Source: Pseudomonas helvetica (GTDB lineage Bacteria; Pseudomonadota; Gammaproteobacteria; Pseudomonadales; Pseudomonadaceae). From it: DNA of 64,000 nt. The number at the start of each line of letters is the position of its first letter. Within the stretch, counting starts at the first letter, position 1. The stretch is from contig NZ_CP150917.1 of the NCBI RefSeq assembly GCF_039908645.1, positions 1,398,501-1,462,500 of the forward strand, written 5' to 3'. The notes under the pieces are model-generated. The model was not told where the DNA came from. It made no database searches and saw nothing but the letters and a program-made list of their open reading frames with translations. Below are positions 7,874-16,227 of this stretch, piece by piece. Position numbers and translations under genes: made by a program.

Positions 7874-8379
7874 TGTTTACCAACCGCGTAAGACAGGCCA
7901 TCGCGGCCACCCTGCAAGGCCTGCCGTTGTCGGCGACCGTGGAAGAATTTACCCCGCCGAAGATCGAATTCGAGATGGAAAACATGGTCGGCGGCCGCTT
8001 TATCGGCGAGGAAATGGCCAAGAGCGGGAAAGCGCTGACCTCCAAGCTGATTCTGCAAGGCGCCGGCCCGGAAATCATGCTTGCTTTGGGCGTGAAGCTG
8101 GGCGACGACATTCTGCTGAACGTGCGTGAAGCCGGCCAGGATCAGGATGGCAACACCTGGTTCACCTACCACACCGTCGGCGGTAAGTTGAAATCTCTTG
8201 AGGAAGCCGTTCTCAAAATGAACGAGAAGCCCAAGACGACCCTTGAGCTGTCCTGCCGCACCTACAACCGTCTGGAAAACGGCATCCCGGTGATCGACAT
8301 CGACGTGCGCACCCAGAAGTTCGTGCTCAACGGCGTCGACATTCTCGGCGACGCACGCCGCGCCGTGCTGTTGCCTTAA
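7873..8379 (+). CDS. Tail tube protein (P2 FII-like), particle 1
   Basis: A 168-residue major tail tube protein, close to P2 FII in length. The beta-barrel features GGRFIGEEMAKSGKALTSKL and the C-terminal IPVIDIDVRTQKFVLNGVDI are typical of the family. It polymerises around the tape measure to form the inner tube. Overlaps the sheath stop and is followed by a terminator-like hairpin. Confidence 0.95.
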   Translation: MFTNRVRQAIAATLQGLPLSATVEEFTPPKIEFEMENMVGGRFIGEEMAKSGKALTSKLILQGAGPEIMLALGVKLGDDILLNVREAGQDQDGNTWFTYHTVGGKLKSLEEAVLKMNEKPKTTLELSCRTYNRLENGIPVIDIDVRTQKFVLNGVDILGDARRAVLLP

Positions 8380-8404
8380 GCGACCGCAACACCGTCCTGT
8401 ATCG

Positions 8405-8450
8405 CCGTCTTCACCTGCTGGTTTCCGGCTTGCTGCGGACGGCTTTTTTG
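8405..8450 (+). terminator. Terminator-like hairpin after the tube gene
   Basis: GCCGTC (8405-8410) and GACGGC (8439-8444) pair over a long loop and are followed by six T. It lies inside the operon between the tube gene and the chaperone gene and would reduce downstream expression, matching the need for many sheath and tube subunits but few tape measures. Confidence 0.5.
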
Positions 8451-8470
8451 TATGAGCAAGGAATCATTTC

Positions 8471-9049
8471 ATGTCCTGGATGCCGCCTAAACATGTCCTG
8501 TTGTCGCCGATTACCGGTGACGATGAGTTGCAGATCGAGCAGATCCAACTCAAGCCGCTGCACTACGCCGCGCAGAAAGAGGCGCTGGCCCGCGCCGGCG
8601 AGGATGAGGACGATCAGTTCTTCGAACTGGCCAAATTGGCCACCGGCCTGTCGGTCAAGGAACTTGATCAGCTCAAACGCCCGGACTACGTAAGCATTGC
8701 GCAGTACGTGCACGAAATGTCGACCCGCCCGGCGTCGTACTTTCTACAGCAGGCTGACGAAGTTTCGGACGACGATCCCGATCAGGTGCAACTGCTGCAA
8801 CCGCTCAATGTGGCAGGCCGTAGCATGACTTCGCTGACTCTGGAAATGCCGGTGCTGCGCGCCACCAAGGCGATGAAAAAACTGAAGACGGCCAAGGAAC
8901 GCGCCGAGTTCATTACCGCTCACTGTACCGGCCTGATGCTTCCCGACCTGGCCTCGCTGACCGTGCCCGACTGGACCCAGTTGCAGGTGCGCATCGACGA
9001 TTTTTTAAACAAACCGGCGGACTTCTTTCGGAACGCGACATCGAAGTAA
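8471..9049 (+). CDS. Tail assembly chaperone E, particle 1
   Basis: A 192-residue protein in the position of P2 gpE, just before the tape measure. The C-terminal helical half (ATKAMKKLKTAKERAEFITA, then LMLPDLASLTVPDW) resembles tail assembly chaperones, which coat the tape measure before tube polymerisation. Near its end lies a T TTA AAC heptamer at which ribosomes can shift to make a longer product. Without the shift, translation ends at 9049. Confidence 0.8.
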   Translation: MSWMPPKHVLLSPITGDDELQIEQIQLKPLHYAAQKEALARAGEDEDDQFFELAKLATGLSVKELDQLKRPDYVSIAQYVHEMSTRPASYFLQQADEVSDDDPDQVQLLQPLNVAGRSMTSLTLEMPVLRATKAMKKLKTAKERAEFITAHCTGLMLPDLASLTVPDWTQLQVRIDDFLNKPADFFRNATSK

Positions 9050-9171
9050 TCCTCGATGTGGTGCCGCTCATTTACTCGGTAAGTGAGGCGGAAATTCTGG
9101 AGTGGGACGCTGGCAAGGCATTGCGCCGCTACGACATCGCGATCACTCGCCTTGGCGTGAAACAGGAGTAG
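8471..9171 (+). CDS. Frameshifted chaperone fusion E-E', particle 1
   Basis: A -1 slip at 9004-9010 joins codons 8471-9010 to a second frame read from base 9010 and ending with TAG at 9169-9171, giving a product of about 233 residues. The added 53 residues (from QTGGLLSERDIEVILDVV to LGVKQE) have normal coding character and end 6 bases before the tape measure start. P2, lambda and most long-tailed phages make their two chaperone forms this way; that knowledge plus the exact heptamer supports the call. Frameshifting itself is not demonstrated. Confidence 0.8.
9004..9010 (+). other. Programmed -1 frameshift slippery site, particle 1
   Basis: The heptamer T TTA AAC is in the correct X XXY YYZ register with the E reading frame (codons 9005-9007 TTA, 9008-9010 AAC). 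It allows both tRNAs to re-pair as TTT AAA. This is a canonical high-efficiency slippery sequence. Confidence 0.8.
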
Positions 9172-9177
9172 AGCGGG

Positions 9178-11379
9178 ATGGCGGACGATAGATATTCGCT
9201 CAAATACGCGGCCCTCAACGACAGCGGGTTGGCGTTCGGTAATACCAGCCTGACTACGGCAGCCACGAGTGTTGCGTCAGCACAAGGTACGGGCACGTCC
9301 GCCAGGGATCAGATGTCTGGCCTCGGTCTGGCGCTGGAAAACGTCGGGCTCAAGCTCGGTCTGCTGACGACGGCTATCGAGTCGTTGACCTTGAAACTTT
9401 CGTCGCAGCGATTGTTGTCCCAGGCGATGGGCGCCGGTGCCAAGAGTGAGCCGGCCAGCGAGCAAAAGAGTGCGGGCAAGCCGGGTAGCGGTATCGAACC
9501 GCCGGACCTGCTCAAACCCGCGATAGCGATGGATTCGGCCATGGCCGATCTGAAGCAGGCAGCCCAATTTACCCCGCGCCAGAGCGAAGAGATGGTGCAG
9601 TCAACCCAGCACATCGCCAGCGCTCCGCTGGTGGCGGCCGGGGGGACCAAGGCAGTTGATTTGGTGAAGATTGAAAGTCTGGCGGCCAGGGCAGGAATCG
9701 TTAGCGATCTGCCCAATGCATCCGACCGACAGTTAGAGTTGCAGCGCTTCGCCAGCGACGCCGGCGTCGCCGCGTCGGCGTTCAAAATGCCGGCCATGGA
9801 TGTCGCCGAGATGATGGTCGGCTGGCGCACCTCCATGAAGCTCAACGGTGCTGAAACCTTTGACTTGGCGGATGCAACCAACCATCTGGGCAAGATACCC
9901 AATGGTGCAAAAGCGGCCGATATCGGTGCCGTCTTGCAGCGTGACGGCGCTGCGGCTACGGCGGCAGGCCTGTCTCCTGCGCTAGCCGCAGCGTTGACGG
10001 CGGCATTGCTCAATACCGGTACGCAAAAGGCTGATGCCGGCGTAGCGCTAAAAAGCATCACCACGGTCATGGGCAAGGGTGATCAGGCCTCGGCAACCGA
10101 GCAAGCGGCCTGGAAGCAGCTGGGGCTGGAGCCGAAAGCGGTGGCGAGCGGCCTGCGTGACAAGGACGCCGCGCCTGGCACGGTGATGTCGGTGCTTGCG
10201 GCCTTGAACGCGCAACCTGCCGAGAATCGCGCGAAGCTTGCCTCCACGCTATTTGGCGATGGTGATAAGCCCGCGCTGAACATGGCGCAAAACCTTACCG
10301 ATGTGAATGGCGCCTTCTGGCAGGTAAAAGACAAAGCCCAGTACGCCACGTCGGAGCTGGGTGACAAGGGCTCGGTAAGGCAAGACGCACTCGCACTGTC
10401 GAAAACCCGGCAAGGCCAATGGAACGTCTTGAGTGCAAGCAATGATCGTCTGTCGGTGGCTACGGGTAATGCTCTGGCGCCTGTGACGGATAGTTCGCTC
10501 CACTCGCTTGGTTCGCTGGTGGACGGCTTGAGTGAATTGGCTGAAGCCTCCCCGAAAACCACCGCTGCCATTGTGCTGGTTGCAGCGGCGATCAAACCGC
10601 TGGTGGGGGCGCTGTTCAAAGCCATGACGGATGAGCTGACCAATCGGATGGCCAAGCGAGTCTTGGGTGGGGTGGCCGCACGGCTCCCTGATCGATTGGG
10701 TGAGGCGATTTCCGACGATTTCAGAAACAAAGGCCGGACGGACAAACCGAATGCCAGCGAGACAAACAGGAGTCCAGAACCCAGAAATGGTCCGTCTGTG
10801 CGTGTGAGTCCGCGAGGCTCGCGTGCGAGCACTCCTCGCTGGGGCGGGTTGACTGCCTCAATGCGTTCGATACCCCGCAAGCTTCCCGGTCCATTGAAAG
10901 GAGTCAGCGCCGTCGCTGATGTGACCGAGGGTCTGCTTGTCGGCAACACCCGGATGGTGGGAGCAGGCCTTGGGGCTGCAGGCGGTGGCTGGGCGGGGGC
11001 TTCGGCCGGTGCGGCCGCGGGTGCCGCCTTGGGCAGTGTCGTTCCGCTGTTGGGTACTGCCATCGGTGGAGTTCTTGGCGGGCTGGTAGGCGGCTGGATG
11101 GGCAGTGAGTCAGGTGCCTGGCTGGGTGAAAAGCTCGCAGCGCCTGCCGACAAACTCGCCGCTCCGGACCAGGTCAGTAAAGACCTGACCAACACCCAGG
11201 CCACCAGTCAGCAAAATGCACTGACCGCGAACATTTATATCAATGGTCAGGATCAAGCCAGCGCCGCTCAACTGGCAAACCTGGTGGTGCAGCATATTTC
11301 CGGGCAATTCGGACTGATGACAACGACTAATCAACTCGCCGTGCGACGTGACACGGCCCTGACTGACGGGGTGGCTTGA
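9178..11379 (+). CDS. Tail tape measure protein, particle 1
   Basis: A 733-residue tape measure, placed directly after the E/E' chaperone. The N-terminal half is Ala-rich and helical, a segment around residues 420-450 resembles phage TMP cores (LSVATGNALAPVTDSSLHSL), and residues about 590-650 form a Gly/Ala-rich hydrophobic stretch with a glycine-zipper look (GAGLGAAGGGWAGASAG and on). In known phages TMP length sets tail length and TMP enters the target membrane at infection. The stop codon overlaps the ATG of the next gene. Confidence 0.9.
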   Translation: MADDRYSLKYAALNDSGLAFGNTSLTTAATSVASAQGTGTSARDQMSGLGLALENVGLKLGLLTTAIESLTLKLSSQRLLSQAMGAGAKSEPASEQKSAGKPGSGIEPPDLLKPAIAMDSAMADLKQAAQFTPRQSEEMVQSTQHIASAPLVAAGGTKAVDLVKIESLAARAGIVSDLPNASDRQLELQRFASDAGVAASAFKMPAMDVAEMMVGWRTSMKLNGAETFDLADATNHLGKIPNGAKAADIGAVLQRDGAAATAAGLSPALAAALTAALLNTGTQKADAGVALKSITTVMGKGDQASATEQAAWKQLGLEPKAVASGLRDKDAAPGTVMSVLAALNAQPAENRAKLASTLFGDGDKPALNMAQNLTDVNGAFWQVKDKAQYATSELGDKGSVRQDALALSKTRQGQWNVLSASNDRLSVATGNALAPVTDSSLHSLGSLVDGLSELAEASPKTTAAIVLVAAAIKPLVGALFKAMTDELTNRMAKRVLGGVAARLPDRLGEAISDDFRNKGRTDKPNASETNRSPEPRNGPSVRVSPRGSRASTPRWGGLTASMRSIPRKLPGPLKGVSAVADVTEGLLVGNTRMVGAGLGAAGGGWAGASAGAAAGAALGSVVPLLGTAIGGVLGGLVGGWMGSESGAWLGEKLAAPADKLAAPDQVSKDLTNTQATSQQNALTANIYINGQDQASAAQLANLVVQHISGQFGLMTTTNQLAVRRDTALTDGVA

Positions 11380-11762
11380 TGAGGCAGCAAATGGCACTCG
11401 GAAGCTTCATTTTCGGCTTGTCACGCAACTTCGCCTACAGCGGTCTGGTGCGCAAGTCGGACGGCGGCTGGGTGAAGGTGGATATCCTGACCAGCAAGCC
11501 CAAGTCCAGCCAGACCGGTCAAGGCCTGCAAAGCCTGACGATAACCGGCAAGGCGATGTACGCGGTGGCCATGGACCGGCTCGATGAATTGCGCGCCTTG
11601 CAAGCAATGAGAGTACCGCTGCCGTTGGTCGATGGCATTGGCCGCAACTGGGGTTTATGGCGGATCAATGATGTGACGGAAACCCAAAGCGATGTGATTG
11701 ATGACGGCACGGCGATGTTGATCAATTGGTCGATTACGTTGGAGGAATTCGTCAATGCGTAA
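11379..11762 (+). CDS. Tail protein U, particle 1
   Basis: A 127-residue P2 gpU-family tail protein (MALGSFIFGLSRNFAYSGL near the start, then WRINDVTETQSDVIDDGTA). The ATG at 11379 is chosen over the upstream TTG because it overlaps the tape measure TGA, the usual coupling. In P2, U, X and D follow the tape measure and complete the tail tip. Confidence 0.88.
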   Translation: MRQQMALGSFIFGLSRNFAYSGLVRKSDGGWVKVDILTSKPKSSQTGQGLQSLTITGKAMYAVAMDRLDELRALQAMRVPLPLVDGIGRNWGLWRINDVTETQSDVIDDGTAMLINWSITLEEFVNA

Positions 11763-11967
11763 GGTACGAACGGTGGCCGGTGACTCGGTGAATCTGTTGC
11801 TCTACCGCGAGCTTGAACGTTGTGATGATTTGGCTGAAGAGGCGCTGTGGCGCCTCAACCCGACGCTGGCCGAGCAAGCTCCGGTACTGCCAGCAGGCAT
11901 CTGGGTGGTGCTGCCGGAACTTGAATCCAGACCCGTAGCGACCACACCGGTAACCGCGTGGGATTAA
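11755..11967 (+). CDS. Tail protein X, particle 1
   Basis: A 70-residue P2 gpX-family protein with the LysM-like pattern LLYRELERCDDLAEEALWRLNP followed by ALPAGIWVVLPEL-like residues (about 16-60). Such proteins bridge hub and spike. It overlaps the U gene by 8 bases. Confidence 0.9.
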   Translation: MRKVRTVAGDSVNLLLYRELERCDDLAEEALWRLNPTLAEQAPVLPAGIWVVLPELESRPVATTPVTAWD

Positions 11968-11976
11968 GGAGGTTAC

Positions 11977-13005
11977 ATGGCATTGGGGTTCACGCCAGCG
12001 GTAGAAATTTACGGGGCCAACGCGGCCCTGATCAATCAGCGCCTGATCAGTTGGGAGCACATCGATGCCGCCGGTATCGAGTCCGATCAACTGACTCTGG
12101 TGCTCGATCTGGAAGGCCTTGAAGGGCTGCCGAGCCTGGGCGGGAAAGTCGGCTTGCTCGTGGGTTATCTGGAATCCGGGCTGGTGGATAAAGGCCAGTT
12201 TCTGGTAACCCGACGCACGCCGACGCTGTTCCCGTTTCGCGTGTCTTTGGTGGCTACCGCCGCGCCGTTCAGTGCGGCAGACGAGAGCGGATTTCAGCAG
12301 CGCCGCTCGGCCAGCCATGGCCCGACTACCCTCGGCGCATTGTTTCGCGAGCTGACAGCCAGGCACGGCTTTTCGCCGAGGGTGGACCCGGCATTGGCGC
12401 TGAAAAAGGTCGAGCACATCGACCAGTCGAATGAAACCGACATGGGTTTCATCACGCGCTTGGCGAGCAAGTACGGCGCCGTCGCCAAACCGGTCAATGA
12501 GCTGTATGTGCTGGCTCGGCCAGGCCAGGTCAAGTCGTTGTCGGGCAAAGTATTGCCGGACGTGAAATTGTCGGTCACTCACAACAATCGCCCCGGCGAT
12601 CATGCGTTTATCACCGCCACCCTCGATGACTCCGCCCGGGGCAAAAGCCAGGGCTGCAAGATCAGTTGGTGGGACGCCGCAGCCGGTTTGCTGCGGGTGG
12701 TTGAAACCGGGCTCGCGCCGTTCAAGACCGTGCGCCAGCGCTGCCAAAGTGCGGAAGAAGCGCAGGCGGTCGGCGAAGCCGAAGTGCGCAAAATGGGCCG
12801 TGAAAAGCTCAAGGTAAAAATCAGCTGTCCGGGTAATCCTGACTTTTCGGCTGAAGGGCTGGTAGTGCTGGACGACACGTGGCCGGGCTTTATGCGTGGG
12901 CGCTGGTCGATCGATAAAGTCACCGCCAGCGGCGATCGCACCAATAGCTATCGCTGCATGATCGAGGCGACTTGCCTTGACCCGAATGCTGACGCCATCG
13001 CCTGA
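11977..13005 (+). CDS. Late control/hub protein D, particle 1
   Basis: A 342-residue P2 gpD-family protein, the tail hub (T4 gp27-like) that carries the spike; the historical name 'late control' comes from P2. GFTPAVEIYGANAALINQRL at the start and the LDDTWPGFMRGRWSIDKVTA segment near the C-terminus are typical. In many Pseudomonas clusters of this type the lysin gene follows D; here the second, Mu-like tail cluster follows instead. Confidence 0.92.
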   Translation: MALGFTPAVEIYGANAALINQRLISWEHIDAAGIESDQLTLVLDLEGLEGLPSLGGKVGLLVGYLESGLVDKGQFLVTRRTPTLFPFRVSLVATAAPFSAADESGFQQRRSASHGPTTLGALFRELTARHGFSPRVDPALALKKVEHIDQSNETDMGFITRLASKYGAVAKPVNELYVLARPGQVKSLSGKVLPDVKLSVTHNNRPGDHAFITATLDDSARGKSQGCKISWWDAAAGLLRVVETGLAPFKTVRQRCQSAEEAQAVGEAEVRKMGREKLKVKISCPGNPDFSAEGLVVLDDTWPGFMRGRWSIDKVTASGDRTNSYRCMIEATCLDPNADAIA

Positions 13006-13059
13006 TCCAGGTTCCGGTCAGATCGCCTGCGGCAGCACATTCAACATCACCGCGACTGA

Positions 13060-13105
13060 CGCACCGCCATCGCGAGCAAGCTCTGCTCCTACAAGAGCGG
13101 TGCCT
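13060..13105. repeat. REP-like repeat at the junction of the two tail clusters
   Basis: The stretch GCCATCGCGAGCAAGCTC and the following CTGCTCCTACAAG matches the GC-rich REP family of fluorescent pseudomonads (CGCGAGCAAGCT...GCTCCTACA). It sits in the 124-base gap between gene D of particle 1 and the first gene of particle 2. Confidence 0.6.
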
Positions 13106-13129
13106 TTCATAAAACGCTGGAGCGCCCTC

Positions 13130-13714
13130 ATGAAGATCACGCCGATCCTCACGCAGTTGCGTGAGCAATGCCCAACCCTGGCCAATCGCGTGGCCGCAGG
13201 CTTAGACCTCGCCACGCTGCAAACCAACACACCGCTGCAAACCCCATGTGCCTACGTCGTGCCGCTCGCCGATCTGGCGAGCAAAAGCGTGGCGCAAAAC
13301 CTGATGTTGCAACCGATCCGCGACCGTTTCGAAGTGACCCTGGTGCTCGACACCACGGACGCTACAAAAGCGCTGGATCTGTTGCACGACCTGCGCGCCG
13401 AACTCTGGCGCGCACTGGTGGGTTTCAAGCCCGGTAGCGGTTACGACGCCATCGTCTACGACGGCGGCGAACTGGTTTCCATCAACAGCAGTCGTGCGCT
13501 GTATCGCCTGCGCTTTTTTACCGAGTTTCAGCTCGGCCGCAATCTGCCAGGTCAGCCGGCAGAGAGCTGGCACGAGCGTGAACTGGACGGCTTGTCGTCC
13601 TTTGCCGGGGTGACCGTGCGGGTCGATGCGATCGATCCGGCGGACCCCAACCTGAAACGTCCGGGGCCTGACGGGCGCCTGGAACTGACTTTTTCTGGAG
13701 ACGTAAAGCAATGA
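13130..13714 (+). CDS. Mu gp37-like tail terminator, particle 2
   Basis: A 194-residue protein that opens the Mu-like cluster, as gp37 does before gp38 and the sheath in Mu. The ATG at 13130 is used because the preceding in-frame sequence contains the REP repeat. The central part (LMLQPIRDRFEVTLVLDTTD) and C-terminus (DGRLELTFSGDV) have the look of tail terminators. Its stop overlaps the next ATG. Confidence 0.7.
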   Translation: MKITPILTQLREQCPTLANRVAAGLDLATLQTNTPLQTPCAYVVPLADLASKSVAQNLMLQPIRDRFEVTLVLDTTDATKALDLLHDLRAELWRALVGFKPGSGYDAIVYDGGELVSINSSRALYRLRFFTEFQLGRNLPGQPAESWHERELDGLSSFAGVTVRVDAIDPADPNLKRPGPDGRLELTFSGDVKQ

Positions 13715-13893
13715 GCAAACGCATCACTGTGCTGCCGGCCGAAGGCCGTGCCGTGCCCGACCCGGAAGCGGGCGATCTGTTGCCTCTCGAAGGCCGTGAA
13801 GTGCCGGACAACGCCTGGTGGCGTCGACGTCTGGCCGATGGCGATATCACTACCAAAGCCGTGGAAGCGGCAACACCACAGGGAGCCAAATAA
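13711..13893 (+). CDS. DUF2635 protein (Mu gp38-like), particle 2
   Basis: A 60-residue protein with the DUF2635 pattern RITVLPAEGRAVPDPE followed by VPDNAWWRRRLADGDI. The family always sits just before the sheath gene in Mu-like tails; its molecular role is unknown. It overlaps neighbours at both ends. Confidence 0.9.
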   Translation: MSKRITVLPAEGRAVPDPEAGDLLPLEGREVPDNAWWRRRLADGDITTKAVEAATPQGAK

Positions 13894-15389
13894 TGGCGAT
13901 CGGATTCAGCAACATTCCTGCGGACATTCGTGTTCCGCTGTTCTACGCCGAGATGGACAATTCGGCAGCCAATAGCGCGTCGTCGGCCATGCGCCGGTTG
14001 ATCGTCGCTCAGGTCAACGACAACGTTGCCAGCGCCGAAGTCGGCAAACTGGTGCTGGTGTCCAGCGTGGCGCTGGCCAAAAGCATCGGCGGCCAAGGCT
14101 CGATGCTGGCCTCGATGTACGAGACCTGGCGCAAGACCGATCCGGTCGGCGAAATCTGGTGCCTGCCGGTGCACAACACCGTGGGCAGCATTGCCAAAGG
14201 TGTGCTGACCCTGACTGGCACCGCAACGGAAAGCGGTGTGCTCAACCTGTACGTTGGTGGCGTGCGTGTTCAAGCGGCCGTGGTCAATGCTGCAACCGCG
14301 GCTCAGGCAGCGACTGCACTGGCTCTGAAAATCAACGCCAGCGCCGATCTGCCGGTTACCGCCGCTGCGGTCGAAGGCGTGATTACCCTGGCCGCCAAAT
14401 GGACCGGTGACAGCGCCAACGACATCAGCCTGCAGTTCAATCGCCTGGGCAAGAGCAATGGCGAAGACACACCGGCTGGCCTGACCACCGCCATCACCCC
14501 AATGGCCGGTGGTGCTGGCGTGCCGGATCAAGTAGCGGCAGTCGCAGCGCTGGGTGATGAGCCGTTCGAATTCATCTGCATGCCGTGGACTGACACTGCA
14601 ACCCTCAATACCTGGCAAGCCGTCATGGATGACAGCGTCGGTCGTTGGTCGTGGGCCAAGCAATTGTTCGGTCACGTCTACACCGCCAAACGCGGCACCG
14701 TTGGCACTCTGGTCGCCGCCGGTCAAACCCGTAACGACCAGCACATGACCATTCAGGCGCTGGAGCTGGGTGTCCCTCAACCGTTCTGGGTTCAGGCGGC
14801 CGCACTGGCTGCGCGCACCTCGGTGTTCATCTCTGCCGACGCCAGCCGTCCGACCCAAAGCGGCAGCCTGCCGGGCGTTGAACCGGCTCCGGCCAGTGAG
14901 CGCTTCACCCTGACCGAGCGCCAGTCGTTGCTCAACTACGGCATCGCTACCGCGTACTACGAAGGCGGCTACGTGCGCATTCAGCGTGCGATCACTACCT
15001 ATCAGAAGAACGCTTACGGTCAGGCAGACAACTCCTACCTGGACAGCGAAACCATGCACCAGTCGGCGTTCATCGTGCGTCGTCTGCAAAGCGTGATCAC
15101 CAGCAAGTACGGCCGTCACAAACTGGCCGCCGACGGCACCCGTTTCGGTGCCGGCCAGCCGATCGTGACCCCGAGCACCATTCGCGGTGAGCTGATCGCC
15201 CAGTACGCCAAGCTCGAACTGGAAGGCCACGTCGAGAACGCCGAGCTGTTCGCCGAACACCTGATCGTCGAGCGCGACAGCCAGGACCCGAGCCGCGTCA
15301 ACGTGCTGTTCCCGCCGGATTACATCAACGGCCTGCGTGTGTTCGCGCTGCTCAACCAATTCCGTTTGCAGTACGACAACGCGGCCTGA
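13893..15389 (+). CDS. Tail sheath protein (Mu gpL-like), particle 2
   Basis: A 498-residue contractile sheath, close to Mu gpL in length and about 110 residues longer than the particle 1 sheath. The start MAIGFSNIPADIRVPLFYAE is a family hallmark. The ATG at 13893 overlaps the TAA of the DUF2635 gene. An inserted domain around residues 90-210 (LTLTGTATESGVLNLYVGGV) is typical of Mu-type sheaths. Sequence difference from the particle 1 sheath argues that this is a separate particle, not a duplication. Confidence 0.95.
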   Translation: MAIGFSNIPADIRVPLFYAEMDNSAANSASSAMRRLIVAQVNDNVASAEVGKLVLVSSVALAKSIGGQGSMLASMYETWRKTDPVGEIWCLPVHNTVGSIAKGVLTLTGTATESGVLNLYVGGVRVQAAVVNAATAAQAATALALKINASADLPVTAAAVEGVITLAAKWTGDSANDISLQFNRLGKSNGEDTPAGLTTAITPMAGGAGVPDQVAAVAALGDEPFEFICMPWTDTATLNTWQAVMDDSVGRWSWAKQLFGHVYTAKRGTVGTLVAAGQTRNDQHMTIQALELGVPQPFWVQAAALAARTSVFISADASRPTQSGSLPGVEPAPASERFTLTERQSLLNYGIATAYYEGGYVRIQRAITTYQKNAYGQADNSYLDSETMHQSAFIVRRLQSVITSKYGRHKLAADGTRFGAGQPIVTPSTIRGELIAQYAKLELEGHVENAELFAEHLIVERDSQDPSRVNVLFPPDYINGLRVFALLNQFRLQYDNAA

Positions 15390-15415
15390 GTGCCGCGTTT
15401 CACTGTGTGATTTGT

Positions 15416-15437
15416 GCCCACCTCGCGTGGGCTTTTT
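15416..15437 (+). terminator. Terminator-like hairpin between sheath and tube genes, particle 2
   Basis: GCCCAC (15416-15421) pairs with GTGGGC (15427-15432), followed by five T. Being inside the tail operon it can only be partial; it may set relative amounts of tail proteins or protect the sheath mRNA 3' end. Confidence 0.6.
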
Positions 15438-15455
15438 ATTGAAGGGAGAAACACC

Positions 15456-15803
15456 ATGGGTCAACTGATTGCGGGCACCTGCTACGTCAAAGTGGACGGC
15501 GCTCAACTGACCATCAACGGTGGCTGCGAAGCGCCGCTGATGTCCACCAAACGCGAAACACTGGTGCCGGGTTTCTACAAGGAAACCGACATCACCCCAT
15601 CGTTCAAGGTGACGGCACTGCACACCCCGGACTTCCCGCTCAAGCAGCTGATCGCCGGTACCGACATGACCGTCACCTGCGAATTCAGCAACGGCAAAGT
15701 CTTCGTGCTGGCCGGTGCCTACCTGGTCGATGCGCCGATTTCCAAGGGCGATGACGCGTCTATCGCGTTGGTCTTCGAAGGTGTGAAGGGGACCTGGCAA
15801 TGA
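15456..15803 (+). CDS. Tail tube protein (Mu gpM-like), particle 2
   Basis: A 115-residue Mu gpM-family tube protein (AGTCYVKVDGAQLTINGGCE near the start, then FKVTALHTPDFPLKQLIAGT). A GGGAGA ribosome binding site precedes the ATG. It overlaps the chaperone gene by 4 bases. Confidence 0.93.
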   Translation: MGQLIAGTCYVKVDGAQLTINGGCEAPLMSTKRETLVPGFYKETDITPSFKVTALHTPDFPLKQLIAGTDMTVTCEFSNGKVFVLAGAYLVDAPISKGDDASIALVFEGVKGTWQ

Positions 15804-16096
15804 CTCAAGCCGTGAAGCTGCAAGTGGCCATCGAGGCCCACGGCGAGCCGCTGACCGAACTGACCCTGCGCCGTCCGACGGTGCAGGAAGTGCGGGCGAT
15901 CAAAGCGTTGCCGTACAAGATCGACAAGAGCGAAGAAGTCAGCCTGGACATGGATGTCGCGGCCAAATACATCGCAGTCTGCGCCGGCATCCCGCCGTCG
16001 TCGGTCAACCAGTTGGACCTGGCTGACCTCAACGCGTTGAGCTGGGCCGTCGCGAGTTTTTTCATGAGTGCGGCATCGGCGCCATCTCCGACCTGA
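15800..16096 (+). CDS. Tail assembly chaperone (Mu gp41-like), particle 2
   Basis: A 98-residue protein with the helical TELTLRRPTVQEVRAIKALP segment typical of Mu-type tail assembly chaperones. It contains a T TTT TTC slippery heptamer near codon 86; unshifted translation ends at 16096 with only about 12 more residues. Confidence 0.85.
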   Translation: MTQAVKLQVAIEAHGEPLTELTLRRPTVQEVRAIKALPYKIDKSEEVSLDMDVAAKYIAVCAGIPPSSVNQLDLADLNALSWAVASFFMSAASAPSPT

Positions 16097-16227
16097 TCGC
16101 TGTCGCCTATGACCTGGCCTGGTTCTGGAAGGTTGACCCCGAACAGATGATGGCCCGGCCACTGGACGTGCTCCGCGAATCACTGGAGCACGCGCAACGG
16201 ATCAATGCGATGCAGCAGGTGCAGTGA
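15800..16227 (+). CDS. Frameshifted chaperone fusion (gp41-gp41'), particle 2
   Basis: A -1 slip at 16057-16063 continues the chaperone into a second frame from base 16063 to the TGA at 16225-16227, adding 54 residues that begin HECGIGAISDLIAVAYDLAW and end INAMQQVQ. The product is about 142 residues. The extended frame ends exactly at the tape measure ATG (TGATG-type overlap), as expected if the fusion is real. Mu and relatives use the same device. Confidence 0.85.
16057..16063 (+). other. Programmed -1 frameshift slippery site, particle 2
   Basis: T TTT TTC lies in register with the chaperone frame (codons TTT at 16058 and TTC at 16061), so both tRNAs can re-pair after a -1 slip. Confidence 0.8.

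Noticed and set aside
13518..15800. 760-codon open frame on the minus strand opposite the particle 2 sheath
   Set aside because: It lies antisense to the well-supported gp37, DUF2635, sheath and tube genes, has no recognisable domain, and arises from high GC third-position bias.
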